From positions 35,221,956 through 35,285,955 of the forward strand of contig CM046350.1 of assembly GCA_025403435.1 (NCBI GenBank): a DNA stretch of 64,000 nt. The letters run 5' to 3'. The notes below the pieces were generated by a model. That model was not told the DNA's origin. It saw only the letters and a list, made by a program, of their open reading frames with translations, and did not search any database. The stretch comes from Artocarpus heterophyllus (lineage: Eukaryota > Streptophyta > Magnoliopsida > Rosales > Moraceae). The position numbers and the translations under genes are program-made. Below are positions 35,404 through 45,699 of this stretch, one piece after another; within the stretch, counting starts at the first letter, position 1; each line of letters starts with the position of its first letter.

Positions 35404-36555
35404 ATGGCTCCTCCGCCTTCAGATGTTTCTTATCTTGCCACAAACAAGCCCCACAAACCAGATTATGAAATCTACCATGGTGATGGTTCCGATACCTCTG
35501 CAGACATGCCTGCAGATGTCCAAGAGTTGAGATTCTCGGAAAATAATGAGAGTTTGCAAAGGGAGAAGCAGATCTCCATTGACCCGATTTCGCTGAGGGA
35601 ATTGCCTCCTGTTGTTGTCACAGCTCCAAAAGGCAATGGATTGTTGGAGTTGCCGCCTTCGCCTCTGCCTGGAAAACCAAAGTTTCTTAGCTGCAGCCTC
35701 CCTAACTCAGCCAACTCGTCACCCCGGTTCAGCACGTCTTTGTTGAAGAAGAAATTGAAGAACAAAAGCCTTAGCCAAGCGTCTCCCCTTCGACATGAGA
35801 ATAATCCGGGCCGGCCAAGCACTAAGGAACACAAGCCACTGAGTCTGCCATTAGAATATTACTTGAGGAGGAGCAAATCATGTGGCGAAGGAAGAGCCTT
35901 TTCTCCATCAGATGACTTTGATCTTTGGCTGAACAAACCGGATTTTACTGATCATCAACTCGACGAGAAGAAGCACTGCAATAGTTTCGCCCAACCCGAT
36001 TGGATGAACAACAAAGCCCATAATCACAACTACCACAAGAACAACAACAAGTACAACAACGTGGATCTTTCATCCGATGATGGCTTCAAGTGCGGAGCAT
36101 TGTGCTTGTTCTTACCAGGATTCGGGAAGGCAAAACCGGTGAGAGCTTCAAGAAAGGGAGAAGCCGAAGTGGAGGATGTGATATCCAGGACAGTTTCCTT
36201 GGAGAAATTTGAATGTGGGTCATGGGCTTCATCGGCCATAGGAGACGGAGAATCCATGAGTCACTACTTCGATCTTCCTATGGAATTGATTCGAAGCGGA
36301 GCAAACGATGCACACTCCCCAGTTTCTGCAGCCTTCCTTTTTGACAAAGATCTCAAAGGGGTTTTGAAGAATAATAGCAGCTCATCAAGAGCAGCACAAA
36401 CTGCAGCCAGAAAATCTCATGAATCGTCACGCCATGTTCGTTTCTCTACGGCTTCTCCCATGTCATACCCTGCTTCGCCGGCTTCTTGCATTACGCCTCG
36501 CTTGCGCAAGGCAAGGGAAGATTTCAATGCTTTCTTGGAAGCACAGAATGCATAA
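35404..36555 (+). CDS. unrecognised 383-residue plant protein, single exon
   Basis: An intact frame with no intron, opening MAPPPSDVSYLATNKPHKPD and ending with TAA. No signal peptide or membrane segment is visible. It is rich in Ser, Pro and Asn, with low-complexity Asn/His near residues 200-220, so it is probably largely disordered. Ordered-looking islands are LPLEYYLRRSKSCGEGRAF (about 147-165), CGALCLFLPGFGKAKPVRAS (about 229-248), VSLEKFECGSWAS (about 265-277) and the C-terminal VRFSTASPMSYPASPASCIT followed by PRLRKAREDF. Such short basic, Ser-rich blocks suit phosphorylation. I weakly associate the CxLCxFLPGFGK type of block with proteins labelled syringolide-induced in legumes, but cannot confirm it. 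It is a real gene by length, codon integrity and its own TATA box. Confidence 0.85.
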   Translation: MAPPPSDVSYLATNKPHKPDYEIYHGDGSDTSADMPADVQELRFSENNESLQREKQISIDPISLRELPPVVVTAPKGNGLLELPPSPLPGKPKFLSCSLPNSANSSPRFSTSLLKKKLKNKSLSQASPLRHENNPGRPSTKEHKPLSLPLEYYLRRSKSCGEGRAFSPSDDFDLWLNKPDFTDHQLDEKKHCNSFAQPDWMNNKAHNHNYHKNNNKYNNVDLSSDDGFKCGALCLFLPGFGKAKPVRASRKGEAEVEDVISRTVSLEKFECGSWASSAIGDGESMSHYFDLPMELIRSGANDAHSPVSAAFLFDKDLKGVLKNNSSSSRAAQTAARKSHESSRHVRFSTASPMSYPASPASCITPRLRKAREDFNAFLEAQNA

Positions 36556-37026
36556 TTTATCCTTTTTTTCCCCCTTTTTTGAGTTGGGGGTACTTTGTTT
36601 TTATGTATTTCAATGTATGTTGGGCAATAATCTGCAGAATGAGAGCTGTTTCCAACATTATCCAACCTTTTTTTCCCCTACTACATGTTTTGCCTTTGCT
36701 TATCACCGTCCTGTAATTTATTTTGGGAAAAAAAAGATTCTTTTGAAGCACACTTGATCGGTAGAACCTCAGGAGTTTCGAGGAAAAAAGTCTTCTTCCT
36801 ATTACTCTTCTTTTGGAACAATGCTTTTCTTATGAGCATTAGTTTCAACTTTCTTATCCTTGGTGGAAGAGATGAACATTGCCATATCCCAAGTGAAAGA
36901 ATGATATCTTTGGTCCTTCTTGATACAAAAAAGAGAAAATTTATCCTGTAGTCTTACATTTCTTCAATTTGGTACTTCATATTCAAAAAATTCAATTGAG
37001 GTATTGGTTGTAAGAAATATCATCCT
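36556..37026 (+). other. 3' flank of the 383-aa gene up to copia B
   Basis: The 3' UTR probably ends within about 150 bp. The remainder is single-copy-looking spacer. No gene is seen: the open frames here overlap the end of the gene or are AT-driven. Confidence 0.5.
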
Positions 37027-37031
37027 CATAG
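37027..37031. repeat. target-site duplication CATAG, left copy
   Basis: CATAG precedes the TGTAACCGTT start of the 5' LTR. The same bases follow the 3' LTR at 43612-43616. Confidence 0.95.
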
Positions 37032-37459
37032 TGTAACCGTTATTTGATTACAACGGTTTCAAGAATTGAAACCAATTAAACTTTGCAACGGCTACACATT
37101 ATTGGCCTCATATTTATGCTCATTAAATCAATTTGGTAACTGAATTTTTCTGAAGCAGTATAAAGATTGCTTGATGGAAGCATTTTCGGCTGCACAAAGA
37201 GAGAATTTTGTTCGTGTATTGAACAGAGCCTTGGGTCCCCAAGTTTAAAAAACTCTCTTAAGAATCCAACACCATCAATTGAGTTTTGTGAGGACTTGGA
37301 AGAGCTCCAAGTGAGGATAGTCTTGATTCGCAGCAGAAGGACACCGTTGAATACATACAATTGCAATGGCCGGAGGTAAGAAATATTTTTACGCTTCTGT
37401 TTAATTCGATTTTGTTATGCATATAGTTTTTGGGAATATTAGAATCATTTCAGATTACA
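37032..37459 (+). repeat. copia B 5' LTR
   Basis: It starts TGTAACCGTT and ends CAGATTACA. Near the start are paired AACCGTT and AACGGTT words (37034-37058) in inverted order, a core bound by plant MYB factors in other promoters. The paired LTR at 43185-43611 differs at scattered sites only. Confidence 0.95.
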
Positions 37460-37461
37460 TT

Positions 37462-37473
37462 TGGTATTAGAGA
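37462..37473 (+). other. copia B primer-binding site
   Basis: TGGTATTAGAGA starts three bases after the LTR. It resembles the complement of the 3' end of initiator tRNA-Met (TGGTATCAGAGC), the usual copia primer, with two differences. Confidence 0.75.
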
Positions 37474-38854
37474 CGTAATTATCTTTGCCTTGTGAAGATA
37501 GCTTCGGTTGCACTGTGTTAAGTTTTGTTTAAAAAAATCCGTGTTCCACAGTCACGGGAAGAATTTTTTTTTTTGATTTTTGGATTTTTGATTTTAACAT
37601 TTCTAAATTGAAAATGAGATTAGAAATCATTTAGACATTGGATTTCTATGAATTCTACATTTTGAAACGTCAAAATCCATGTCCGATTGGCTTAGAAACT
37701 GTCGGGTTTTTTTAACGGGTCTGAAACGGGTCAAAACCGGGTTGTTCAGGTCGAGACGACCCGTTTAGAGGAAGAAGACGACCTAAAACGACATGTCGTT
37801 TGGCTTTGGGATAGCCAAAACGACATGTCATTTTGTAAGGGGAGGGGGCTCGTTTCATTGCTAAAAAACATGTGATTTTCGACCATAATGACCAAAACGA
37901 CATGTCGTTTGGATTGCTAATAGGCTGCCCTTCATCTAAACGACGTGTCATTTACGCCAGGGGGGCCTCCTCTAAACGACGTCATGCAGCCTTGTTATAA
38001 AACAAAAAACAAAAAAACAAAACCCAAAAATTAAAAAAAAAGTTTTAATTTTTTCCAGATTTCACAAAATGATATTTTTGGGGAAAATTTTATAAAATTT
38101 TCAGTTTTTATAACTTTATGAGATTTTTATAATATCCACAATTTTAATATTTTTATGAAATTTTTCATATTATGGAATAAGTTAGGAAAAATTCATAATT
38201 TTTGGTATTTGTTATGAATATTATACAGTATTTGTTGTGGATATAATTTTGTAAATTTATGTGCATACAGTGTTCATTATATATAATTTGTGATTTAAAA
38301 TTATGCATGCAATATTAAGTTAAATAATTTAGTACATTTAATTTTGTGCAATAATGTGCTAAATTATATTTTTGAATGTATAATTTTAATCTATACATAA
38401 TGAAAATTAGTACATAAATTATGGTTCTTTGTTCATATTTATTGTTGCTTAAGGTAAATGCAATTTATTTTATGAGCAAAAATTTAAGAATAAATGTCTT
38501 GTGATATATGTATTTAATTTTTGAATAATTAAAGAGTAGCCACAGCATCTTTGATTATGCAAAGAATTATATTAGATGTTTAAATCACATATGGTAAAAG
38601 GACATTAAATTGTGATTAATCATATGTAATATAATAAATTTTATCCCACAGGAATTTTTATTGTATTTAATATGATTAGTTAAAATGTATCAAATTATCT
38701 TTCTTAATTTACCCACAGGAATTAAGAAAAGAGAACATAATTTGATAGTGTCATTATAAGGATATATGAATATGTTTGAGTTAAAAATTTAACCCACAGG
38801 CAATTTTTATGTCATTTGATTCATATTTTAAGGCAAACTGTGAGTTACTCTGAT
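37474..38854 (+). other. copia B untranslated leader (about 1.4 kb)
   Basis: Long and AT-rich without a coding frame. Near its start lies a cluster of palindromic ACGACATGTCGT modules, listed separately. Later it carries loosely repeated purine blocks built around CCCACAGG(A/C)A and TTTTTAT (near 38650, 38715 and 38798). Confidence 0.6.
37786..37985. repeat. cluster of AAACGACATGTCGTTT palindromes
   Basis: The 16-bp perfect palindrome occurs at 37786-37801 and 37895-37910. Variants lie at 37818-37833 (ending TCATTT), 37938-37953 (AAACGACGTGTCATTT) and 37974-37985 (AAACGACGTCAT). Five modules in 200 bp is far beyond chance in AT-rich DNA. The G+C content of this patch is also higher than that of its surroundings. 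Confidence 0.9.
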
Positions 38855-39560
38855 TTCTAATATGACATTCTTGAACTTAAGGGAGATAACTATAAAGTAT
38901 GGAAGGAGAGAATTGTTCTTCATTTAGGTGTCATGGACACTGACTTTGCTATCCGTAAGGATGAACCACCTGCCATTACGGAGACCAGCCAACCGGATGA
39001 TGTTGATCGTTATGAAAAATGGGAGCGATCTAATCGTCTCTACGTTATGTTCATCAAGACCAAGATCTCGGCTGGCATACGTGGTTTATTGGAGCAATAT
39101 GACAATGTGCAAGCTTTGATGAAGGCAATTGATGAGCAGTTTGCTACATCAGACAAAGCTTTGGCTAGCACCTTGATAATGAAATTTTCATCCATGAAGC
39201 TTACTGGAATTCATGGTGTGTGTGAGCACATCATGCAAATGAGGGATATAGCGGCTCAGCTGAAGACACTTGAGGTTGAGATCTCTGAAACCTTCCTTGT
39301 GCACTACATCCTCAACACTCTCCCACATCAATATGGATATTTCAAGATATCCTACAACACACATAAGGATAAGTGGTCTATCAATGAATTGATGACCATG
39401 TGTGTTTAGGAAGAAGGAAGGCTTGTTATGGAAACATGAAAGAGTGTGCATCTGGCAACTCAAAGGAAGAATAAGGGCCAAGCCAAAAATAAGAGAAAAG
39501 GCAAACTGCCTGCTCAAGCTGATATCAAGAAGTAATCCAGGTGTTTCTTTTGCAAAAAGA
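38855..39560 (+). pseudogene. copia B gag (broken)
   Basis: The frame reads ILELKGDNYKVWKERIVLHL, then the gag domain with KTKISAGIRGLLEQYDNVQA and QFATSDKALASTLIMKFSSM, and ends in the knuckle CFFCKKKGHIKKDCPN (near 39541-39588, just at the border with pol). A TAG at about 39407 falls where a Gln is expected (MCV.EEGRL), and further stops follow. No start codon can be fixed, because the segment before ILELKG is interrupted by a stop. Confidence 0.88.
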
Positions 39561-41040
39561 AGGGGCACATAAAGAAGGATTGTCCTAATATCAGAGATGG
39601 CTTGACAAGAAAAGTACTCAATTCTCACTTGTTTGTTATGAATCTAATATGGTTGATGTTGAGGATAACACATGGTGGATTGATTCTGGTTCTTCAATCC
39701 ATGTCACTAATTCCTTGCAGGGATTGCAAGGGCTAAGGAAGCCAGTGAAAAGTGAGCAGTGCATCTATTCAGGCAACAAGATGCGCTCATATGTTGAAGC
39801 TGTTGGAACATGCAATTTAGTTTTATCTAGTGGTTATGTTTTAAAGTTGGAAAAGAAATTTTATATTCCTAGTTTTTCTAGGAATTTAATTTCTATTTCA
39901 AGGCTCGTACCGTTGGGTTTTCCTTTAATTTTTCAGACACTATATTTAGTTTGTTTTATAGATCTGAACTTATTGGAAATGGTACATTGTCAAATGGTCT
40001 TTTCAAAATTAATTTACAAGATAAAGCTTCTAATACTTCTATGCATGTTCATGATAATGTTGGCATTAAGAGATGTGTTATGAATAAAGATTCCTCTATG
40101 TTGTGGCACCGTAGATTGGGTCATATCTCTGTTGAGAGAATAAAGAGATTAGTGAATGATGGGGTACTTAGTACTCTAGATTTTACTGACTTTGACACTT
40201 GTGTGGACTGCATAAAGGGAAAGCAGACCAATATGTCAAAGAAAGGTGCCAAGAGGAGTTCAGACATATTAGAGATCATACATATAGATATTTGTAGTCT
40301 AGACATAGACGCGTATGGTCAAAAGTATTTCATTACTTTTATTGATGATTACTCACGATATATGTATCTTTACTTGCTTCATAACAAAAATGAAGCTATA
40401 GATGCATTTAAGGTGTTTAAGGCAGAAGTAGAGAAACAATGTGGTAAGCAAATAAAGATAGTGAGATCTGATAGAGGTGGTGAATACTATGGTAGATACA
40501 CCAAAGATTGACAAGCACCTGGTCTATTTGTAAAGTTTCTTCAAGAACATGGGATAGTTGCCCAGTACATTATGCCCGGTTCTCCAGATCAAAATGGCGT
40601 GACAGAAAGAAGAAACCGAACATTGTTGGATATGGCACGGAGCATGCTTGGCAGCTCCAAGCTTCCTAGGTCTTCGTGGACTGAAGCTCTCAGGACGGCT
40701 GTGTATATATTAAACCGAGTTCCGACCAAGGTTGTCTCAAAGACACCGTTCGAGTTATAGAAAGGTTCAAAACCGAGTTTGCAACATATACGTGTTTGGG
40801 GATGCCCGTTTGAAGTGAGAGTCTATAATCCACAAGAAAAGAAGCTAGACCTAAGGACCATAAGTAGGTATTTCGTTGGTTATGCTGAATGGTCTAAGGG
40901 ATACAGATTTTATTGTCTATCACATACCACTAGGTTTGTGGAATCAAGGAATGCGAAATTTCTTGAGAATGACTTGATTAGTGGGAGCGATCGATCCTGG
41001 AACACCGTTCTAGAGAAAGATCATACAAATGCTTAAGCTT
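39561..41040 (+). pseudogene. copia B protease and integrase (broken)
   Basis: The protease motif WWIDSGSSIHVT lies near 39673. The pre-integrase finger reads MLWHRRLGHISVERIKRLV (near 40100) with CVDCIKGKQ. The core keeps its triad: HIDICSLD (near 40279), IVRSDRGGEYYG (near 40459) and the Glu in [20 protein letters not shown] (near 40580). A frameshift near 39950 and stops at about 40509 (TGA) and 40757 (TAG, after the C-terminal FEL) break it. The region 41040-41270 is a degenerate linker rich in Gln and Pro. Confidence 0.9.
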
Positions 41041-41259
41041 CCACTTCATATGATAGAGTGATTGTTATACGCGACACACCTACAGTTTAAACGCGTGTTG
41101 AACAACAACCATTCATTCAAGTTCCATAGACTGTTGATCAAGAAGCAGTAGATCCAACTGAACGACAGATACAAGAACCTGTTGAACAGCCAGCTGATCA
41201 ACATGCTCCTCATGAGAATGTTGAACCAGCATTACTAAAGTAAGGCGATCAACCATTCC

Positions 41260-42300
41260 TAGTGACTATATTGTGTATCTACAGGAGTCTGACTACAACA
41301 TAGGAGCCAAAAATAATCCAGAAACGTTTTCACAAGCCATGAGTTGTAAGGAATCTAACTTGTGGTATTTTGCCATGAAAGATGAGATGAACTCTATGTC
41401 ATCTAATGGAGTCTGGGATCTTGTCAAGTTGCCTGATGGTGTAAAAGCCATTGAATGCAAATGGGTCTTCAAGACAAAGAAGGACTCATTAGGCAGCATT
41501 GAGAGACATAAGGTAAGACTCGTTGCTAAAGGATTCACTCAAAGGGAGGGTATAGATTACACTGAGACATTTTCTTCTGTATCTAAAAAGGACTCCCTTT
41601 GTGTGATCATAGTGTTAGTGGCTCATTGTGATTTTGAGTTACATCAGATGGATGTGAAAACGACATTCCTCAATGGTGATCTAGAGGAAGAGGTTTACAT
41701 GAAACAACCTGAAGGATTCTCCTCTAGTGATGGTAAGCAATTGGTGCACAAACTCAAGAAATCCATATATGATTTGAAACAGGCTTCCCGTCAATGGTAT
41801 TTGAAATTCCATGATGTCATCACTTCATTTGGAGGAGAACATCATGGGTCAATGTATATACCATAAGGTCAGTGGGAGCAAGATTTGTTTCCTTGTTTTG
41901 TATGTGGATGATATCCTTCTTGCAACCAATGACAAGGGGTTTCTATATGAGGTGAAACAATTCCTTTCTAAGAACTTTGATATGAAGGATATGGGTGAGG
42001 CATCTTATGTCATTGGCATAAAGATCCATAGTGATAGATCTCGATGCATTTTAGGACTATCGCAGGAAACCTATATCAATAAAGTCTTAGACAGATTTCA
42101 GATGAAAGATTGTTCACCAAGTAGAGCAACCATTGTGAAGGGTGATAAGTTCAACCTGAATCAATGCCCAAGGAATGATTTCGAGAAAATTCAAATGAGC
42201 AACATTCCTTATGCTTTAGCTGTCGGAAGCCTTATGCTCAGATCTGCACAAGACCTGACATTGCATTTGCTATGGGAATGTTGAGAAGATATCAGAGTAA
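41260..42300 (+). pseudogene. copia B reverse transcriptase (broken)
   Basis: The RT blocks read AMKDEMNSMSSNGVWDLVKL, CKWVFKTKKDSLGSIERHKV and HQMDVKTTFLNGDLEEEVYM, followed by IYDLKQASRQWYLKFHDVI. After a frameshift near 41840 the active site is intact as LYVDDILLATND (near 41898). The domain continues to DMKDMGEASYVIGIKIHSDR. A second frameshift near 42250 separates it from RNase H. Confidence 0.9.
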
Positions 42301-42877
42301 CCCAGGCATTGACCACTGGAGGGCTGCAAAGAAGGTGATGAGGTATCTTCAAGGCACAAAGGATTACATGCTTATGTATAGGCGAACTGACATTCTAGAG
42401 GTGATTGGCTACTCCGATTCAGACTTTGCTGGCTGTGTTGATTCGAGAAAATCAACTTCAAGTTATATTTTCATGCTAGCCGGAGGAACTATATCTTGGA
42501 GAAGTGGAAAGCAAACGTTGGTTGCTACTTCCACAATGGAGGCAGAGTTTGTTTCTTGTTTTGAGGCTACTTCGCATGGTGTATGGTTGAAGAGTTTCAT
42601 GTTAGGCCTTAGAATTGTAGATTTTGTGTCTAGGCCATTAAGGATATATTGTGACAATTCAACTGCTGTCTTTATGGCTAAGAATAATAAGAGTGGCAGT
42701 CGAAGTAAACATATCGACATTAAGTACTTAGCCATAAGGGAACGGATTAAGGAAAATAAAGTGGTCATTGAGCATATAAGCACTGAATTGATGATCGCAG
42801 ATCCTTTAACAAAAGGAATGCCACCAAAGTCATTTAAGGATCATGTAGTTCAGATGGGACTTGGTTCCATAATGTAA
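42272..42877 (+). pseudogene. copia B RNase H, still open
   Basis: 201 codons without a stop: YSDSDFAGCVDSRKSTSSYI, TLVATSTMEAEFVSC, YCDNSTAVFMAKN and KHIDIKYLAIRERIKENKVV, ending ADPLTKGMPPKSFKDHV. It has the acidic residues of the domain (SDSD, the Glu of MEAEF and the Asp of CDNS). It is cut off from RT by a frameshift, so it is only the tail of a dead Pol. Confidence 0.9.
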
Positions 42878-43184
42878 ATTTGTTTGTACATACAATTTAC
42901 AGACTTAATGAAACTCTTATTCAGTTGTGATGTTTTCTCATATTTGTTTTGCGCATTAAGTTATTGGAGAAAAATTCACATTTAGTAGGACCAAGAATAA
43001 ACATTGGGTTTATTCATAAAGTCAAGTTACCATATAAGGAATAAAGGATGAGAAATAATACATTGTAATACATGGAAGATAATACTCACAATTTAGAGAA
43101 ATTATCGCCATGATTCATGTATATGTTTTCTGAAAGTTTGGGTTTAATGGATATAAGGATAAATATGGAGACCAAGTGGGAGAA
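42878..43184 (+). other. copia B 3' untranslated region and polypurine tract
   Basis: About 300 bp with no gene. It ends with the polypurine tract ACCAAGTGGGAGAA at 43171-43184, directly against the TGTAACCGTT of the 3' LTR. Confidence 0.8.
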
Positions 43185-43611
43185 TGTAACCGTTATTTGA
43201 TTACAACGGTTTCAATTCTTGAAACCAATTAAACTTTGCAATGGCTACACATTATTGGCCTCATATTTATGCTCATTAAATCAATTTGGTAATTGAATTT
43301 TTCTAAAGCAATATAAAGATTGCTTGATGGAAGCATTTTCGGCTGCTTAGAGAGAGAATTTTGTTCGTGTATTGAACAGAGCCTTGGGTCCCCAAGTTCA
43401 AAAAACTCTCTTAAGAATCCAACACCATCAATTGAGTTTTGTGAGGACTTGGAAGAGCTCCAAGTGAGATAGTCTTGATTCGCAGCGGAAGGACACCGTT
43501 GAATACATACAATTGCAATGGCCAGAGGTAAGAAATATTTTCACGCTTCCGTTTAATTCGATTTTGTTATGCATATAGTTTTTGGGCATATTAGAATCGT
43601 TTCAGATTACA
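43185..43611 (+). repeat. copia B 3' LTR
   Basis: It starts TGTAACCGTT and ends CAGATTACA, next to CATAG. Compared with the 5' LTR it differs at a few points only, for example TTCAATTCTTG against TTCAAGAATTG, and one lost base near 43470. Confidence 0.95.
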
Positions 43612-43616
43612 CATAG
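43612..43616. repeat. target-site duplication CATAG, right copy
   Basis: Second copy of the 5-bp duplication that flanks copia B. Confidence 0.95.
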
Positions 43617-44499
43617 GTGTAGCCATTTTTTGAAACATAAAATGGTAGCTCTCCTTCAATCTAAACATACGGTTATATAAACAACATGAATTACTACCTG
43701 CCCAGCCCAACCCGGAAAGGTCTACATCATCAACTTGCCTGCCAACACACCTAGAGGGGGCGGCCAAGGGTCCGACAGTGGGTTCAACCTAACCCACATG
43801 TCTTTTTTTTAATTAATCAATATAAGACATTGTTTCACTAATCTATAGAATCTAAATCAAATTGTCAAAACATCCATCCTTCTACCGTCCTTGAAAATCA
43901 AGAGATCACTGAACATTTCCAACTTGGAACCATCTTAACTGAGATGGCTGTTAAGATGACCTTAGAGCATTTGTTTGCTGGTCTTTCTACAACCTTTGTA
44001 CACAATAGTGGAATGGTAGGGCTGAGCGAAATAGTTTGAATAGTATATTCTCCTTGCAGGTTGAACAAACCTGAGATTTTTGGGCTTTAATCATCTCCAA
44101 ACGGTATTGAAGGAGCACCTGAAACTTAGTCAAATAAACAGGAGTTGTTTAGATTTAAAGAGAAAAATACATGGGAGTTGTAAGCTTTAGCAGGAGCTGA
44201 TTGTGAATACATCTGAATGGCGAGGAGACTGTTAACTTAATATGTCTTGCGACTGCCAACCATCAAATCAAACATTTTGTTGTATATGACCTTTTCTTCT
44301 CTAGATTCGATTTTACAGATTAATGACTAGTCTCATATTATTTTTATAAAATAAGTACTTTTAGAGTAATTTACAAAAATATCCTCTAAAGGAGCACCTT
44401 TTTAAGATTGTTTTTCTAAAAAGCTCTTTTTAAAAGTGCCATTTAATAATAATAATAAAAAGATTTATTAAGTCGCCATTCCTTTTGAAATTCCATCTA
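43617..44499. other. host flank without a recognised gene
   Basis: It follows on from the sequence left of copia B. A possible plus-strand splice acceptor (TTCTCCTTGCAG, near 44048-44059) precedes an unassigned stretch, but no conserved protein could be read on either strand. Confidence 0.4.
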
Positions 44500-44960
44500 G
44501 TAACCCGCTAAGTTCTATCGTAGAACCTGCCGAAACCTGCCTCTAGTCGCCGGTGTGGGATACCGAATTGGAACATGTCAAGTTCCAAAGTGAAATCTAC
44601 TAGATTCTAATATATTTTCTTTAAAACAAAGAACCACCAACTGTATCCAGTGGCTAGTGTGGGATGCTGGATTGGAACATACCAGATTCTAGAGTCGAAC
44701 CTACGAAATTCTAACATATTTTCTTTGACACAAAAAAACACCAACTACCTCCGGTCATCGACAGGGATTGCTGGATTGGAATCTTCCAGGTTTTATTTTG
44801 GAACCTACTAAATTCCAACAAAATTTTTTAGAACCTATTGGATTTCGTCTCGGAACCCGCTAGAACCCACCAAGTTCTATCCCTTAACTAGCCGGAACCC
44901 GTCAGATTCTGTCTTGGAACTTGGCGTGTTCCAACATGAAATCCACCAAATTCTGTCTAA
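44500..44960. repeat. degenerate tandem repeat of about 104 bp
   Basis: The words GTGTGGGAT, GGATTGGAAC, (A/T)CCAGATTCTAG and ACATATTTTCTTTGACACAAA recur in the same order with a spacing of about 103-105 bp (GTGTGGGA at about 44553 and 44657, then AGGGATTGCTGG near 44763). Three units are clear. Shorter GAACC(T/C)..CAAATTC blocks continue to about 44960. The copies have diverged considerably. Confidence 0.7.
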
Positions 44961-45239
44961 AAAAACACCAGAACCCTAAAATCTGTTCCAAAACTAGTCA
45001 AAATCTACAAGATTCCATCCGAAATTTGCCATGTTCCATTCATGTACAAAAACAAAAGAGAAAACTACATAAAAAAAGTACAAAACAACAAACACATCAC
45101 ACTTTCTCATCCTGTTCAGTACCTATAAGACAATTTCGTGCCATATACAGCTTATTGATGTATGTGTTATTACAAGTTTCTCAAATTCTCAACATACATT
45201 TAAACTCATCGATTAGTGTACCTTCAAATACTCAGATTA

Positions 45240-45366
45240 ATTCCAAACATCTATTGCAGTAGTGTAAATTCAACAACAACTCAGGTGCTCTATATCATCT
45301 CATGACAACATATTATGTCATGTACTCATTCCCTGCGGTGCCACAAGCAAGGCCAAAATCGCAAAC
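45240..45366 (-). pseudogene. MAP kinase exon fragment with broken activation loop
   Basis: On the minus strand an acceptor (TTTCAACAG) precedes an exon reading VCDFGLACGTAGNEYMT, stop, YVVMR, stop, YRAPELLLN, then in a shifted frame TAIDVW. This is the DFG-to-APE segment of a plant MAP kinase: DFG binds magnesium, and MT-x-Y with YRAPELLL marks the activation loop. The Glu of the TEY loop is replaced by TAA, and the usual Trp before YRAPE by TGA. The intron border before the CDFG block is where plant MAP kinase genes have one, so this is a genomic fragment rather than a retrocopy. No other exons were found here. Confidence 0.75.
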
Positions 45367-45368
45367 CT

Positions 45369-45694
45369 GTTGAAATTAACCATAAGAATATTCATATAAT
45401 GAACAAAGTAACGCCAAATGAAGCCATTAGGCAATAAGAATAAGAATATTCATATCTATCCCAAACATATCTAGATGCAATAACCAATTTCATGTCTGAA
45501 AATAGTAGACAAAATTTTCACCAAAACACCAATCATTATGCAAAAGCGATGGAGCTTCCCAAATCCATAAGAAAAACTATGTTTCCTCAAAAGGCCAAAA
45601 GGTTTCATGTAGCAAATCCACTAGTGATAGACAAAAGCATCGATACTAGTTCAAATTTTAGAAATAGGAGAATTCCTACCTCATTGTTATATAT
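45369..45694. other. probable intron remnant next to the MAP kinase fragment
   Basis: On the minus strand this precedes the kinase exon and ends in the acceptor AG. It has no coding similarity. Copia C begins right after it, so the upstream part of the kinase gene, if it exists, would lie beyond 61484. Confidence 0.45.
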
Positions 45695-45699
45695 GACAG
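45695..45699. repeat. target-site duplication GACAG, left copy
   Basis: GACAG precedes the TGTTAGAATC of the 5' LTR. The right copy (61480-61484) reads GACAA, so four of five bases agree. Confidence 0.7.

Larger units (their letters stand above)
37032..43611 (+). mobile_element. Ty1/copia retrotransposon B, complete in outline
   Basis: It has both LTRs (428 and 427 bp, very similar by eye), a PBS, gag, zinc knuckle, protease, integrase, RT, RNase H, a PPT (ACCAAGTGGGAGAA) and the target duplication CATAG: 6.58 kb in all. The gene order is copia. Frames are broken by several frameshifts and stops, so the element is not autonomous. It lies about 480 bp downstream of the 383-aa gene, in the same orientation. 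Confidence 0.95.

Noticed and set aside
36419..36757. plus-strand open frames overlapping the end of the 383-aa gene
   Set aside because: They start inside the real gene in another frame and continue into the AT-rich 3' UTR, with no recognisable protein.
43850..44110. possible exon near a TTCTCCTTGCAG acceptor
   Set aside because: Neither strand gives a recognisable protein for more than a few residues, and stops follow quickly. It was not reported as a gene.
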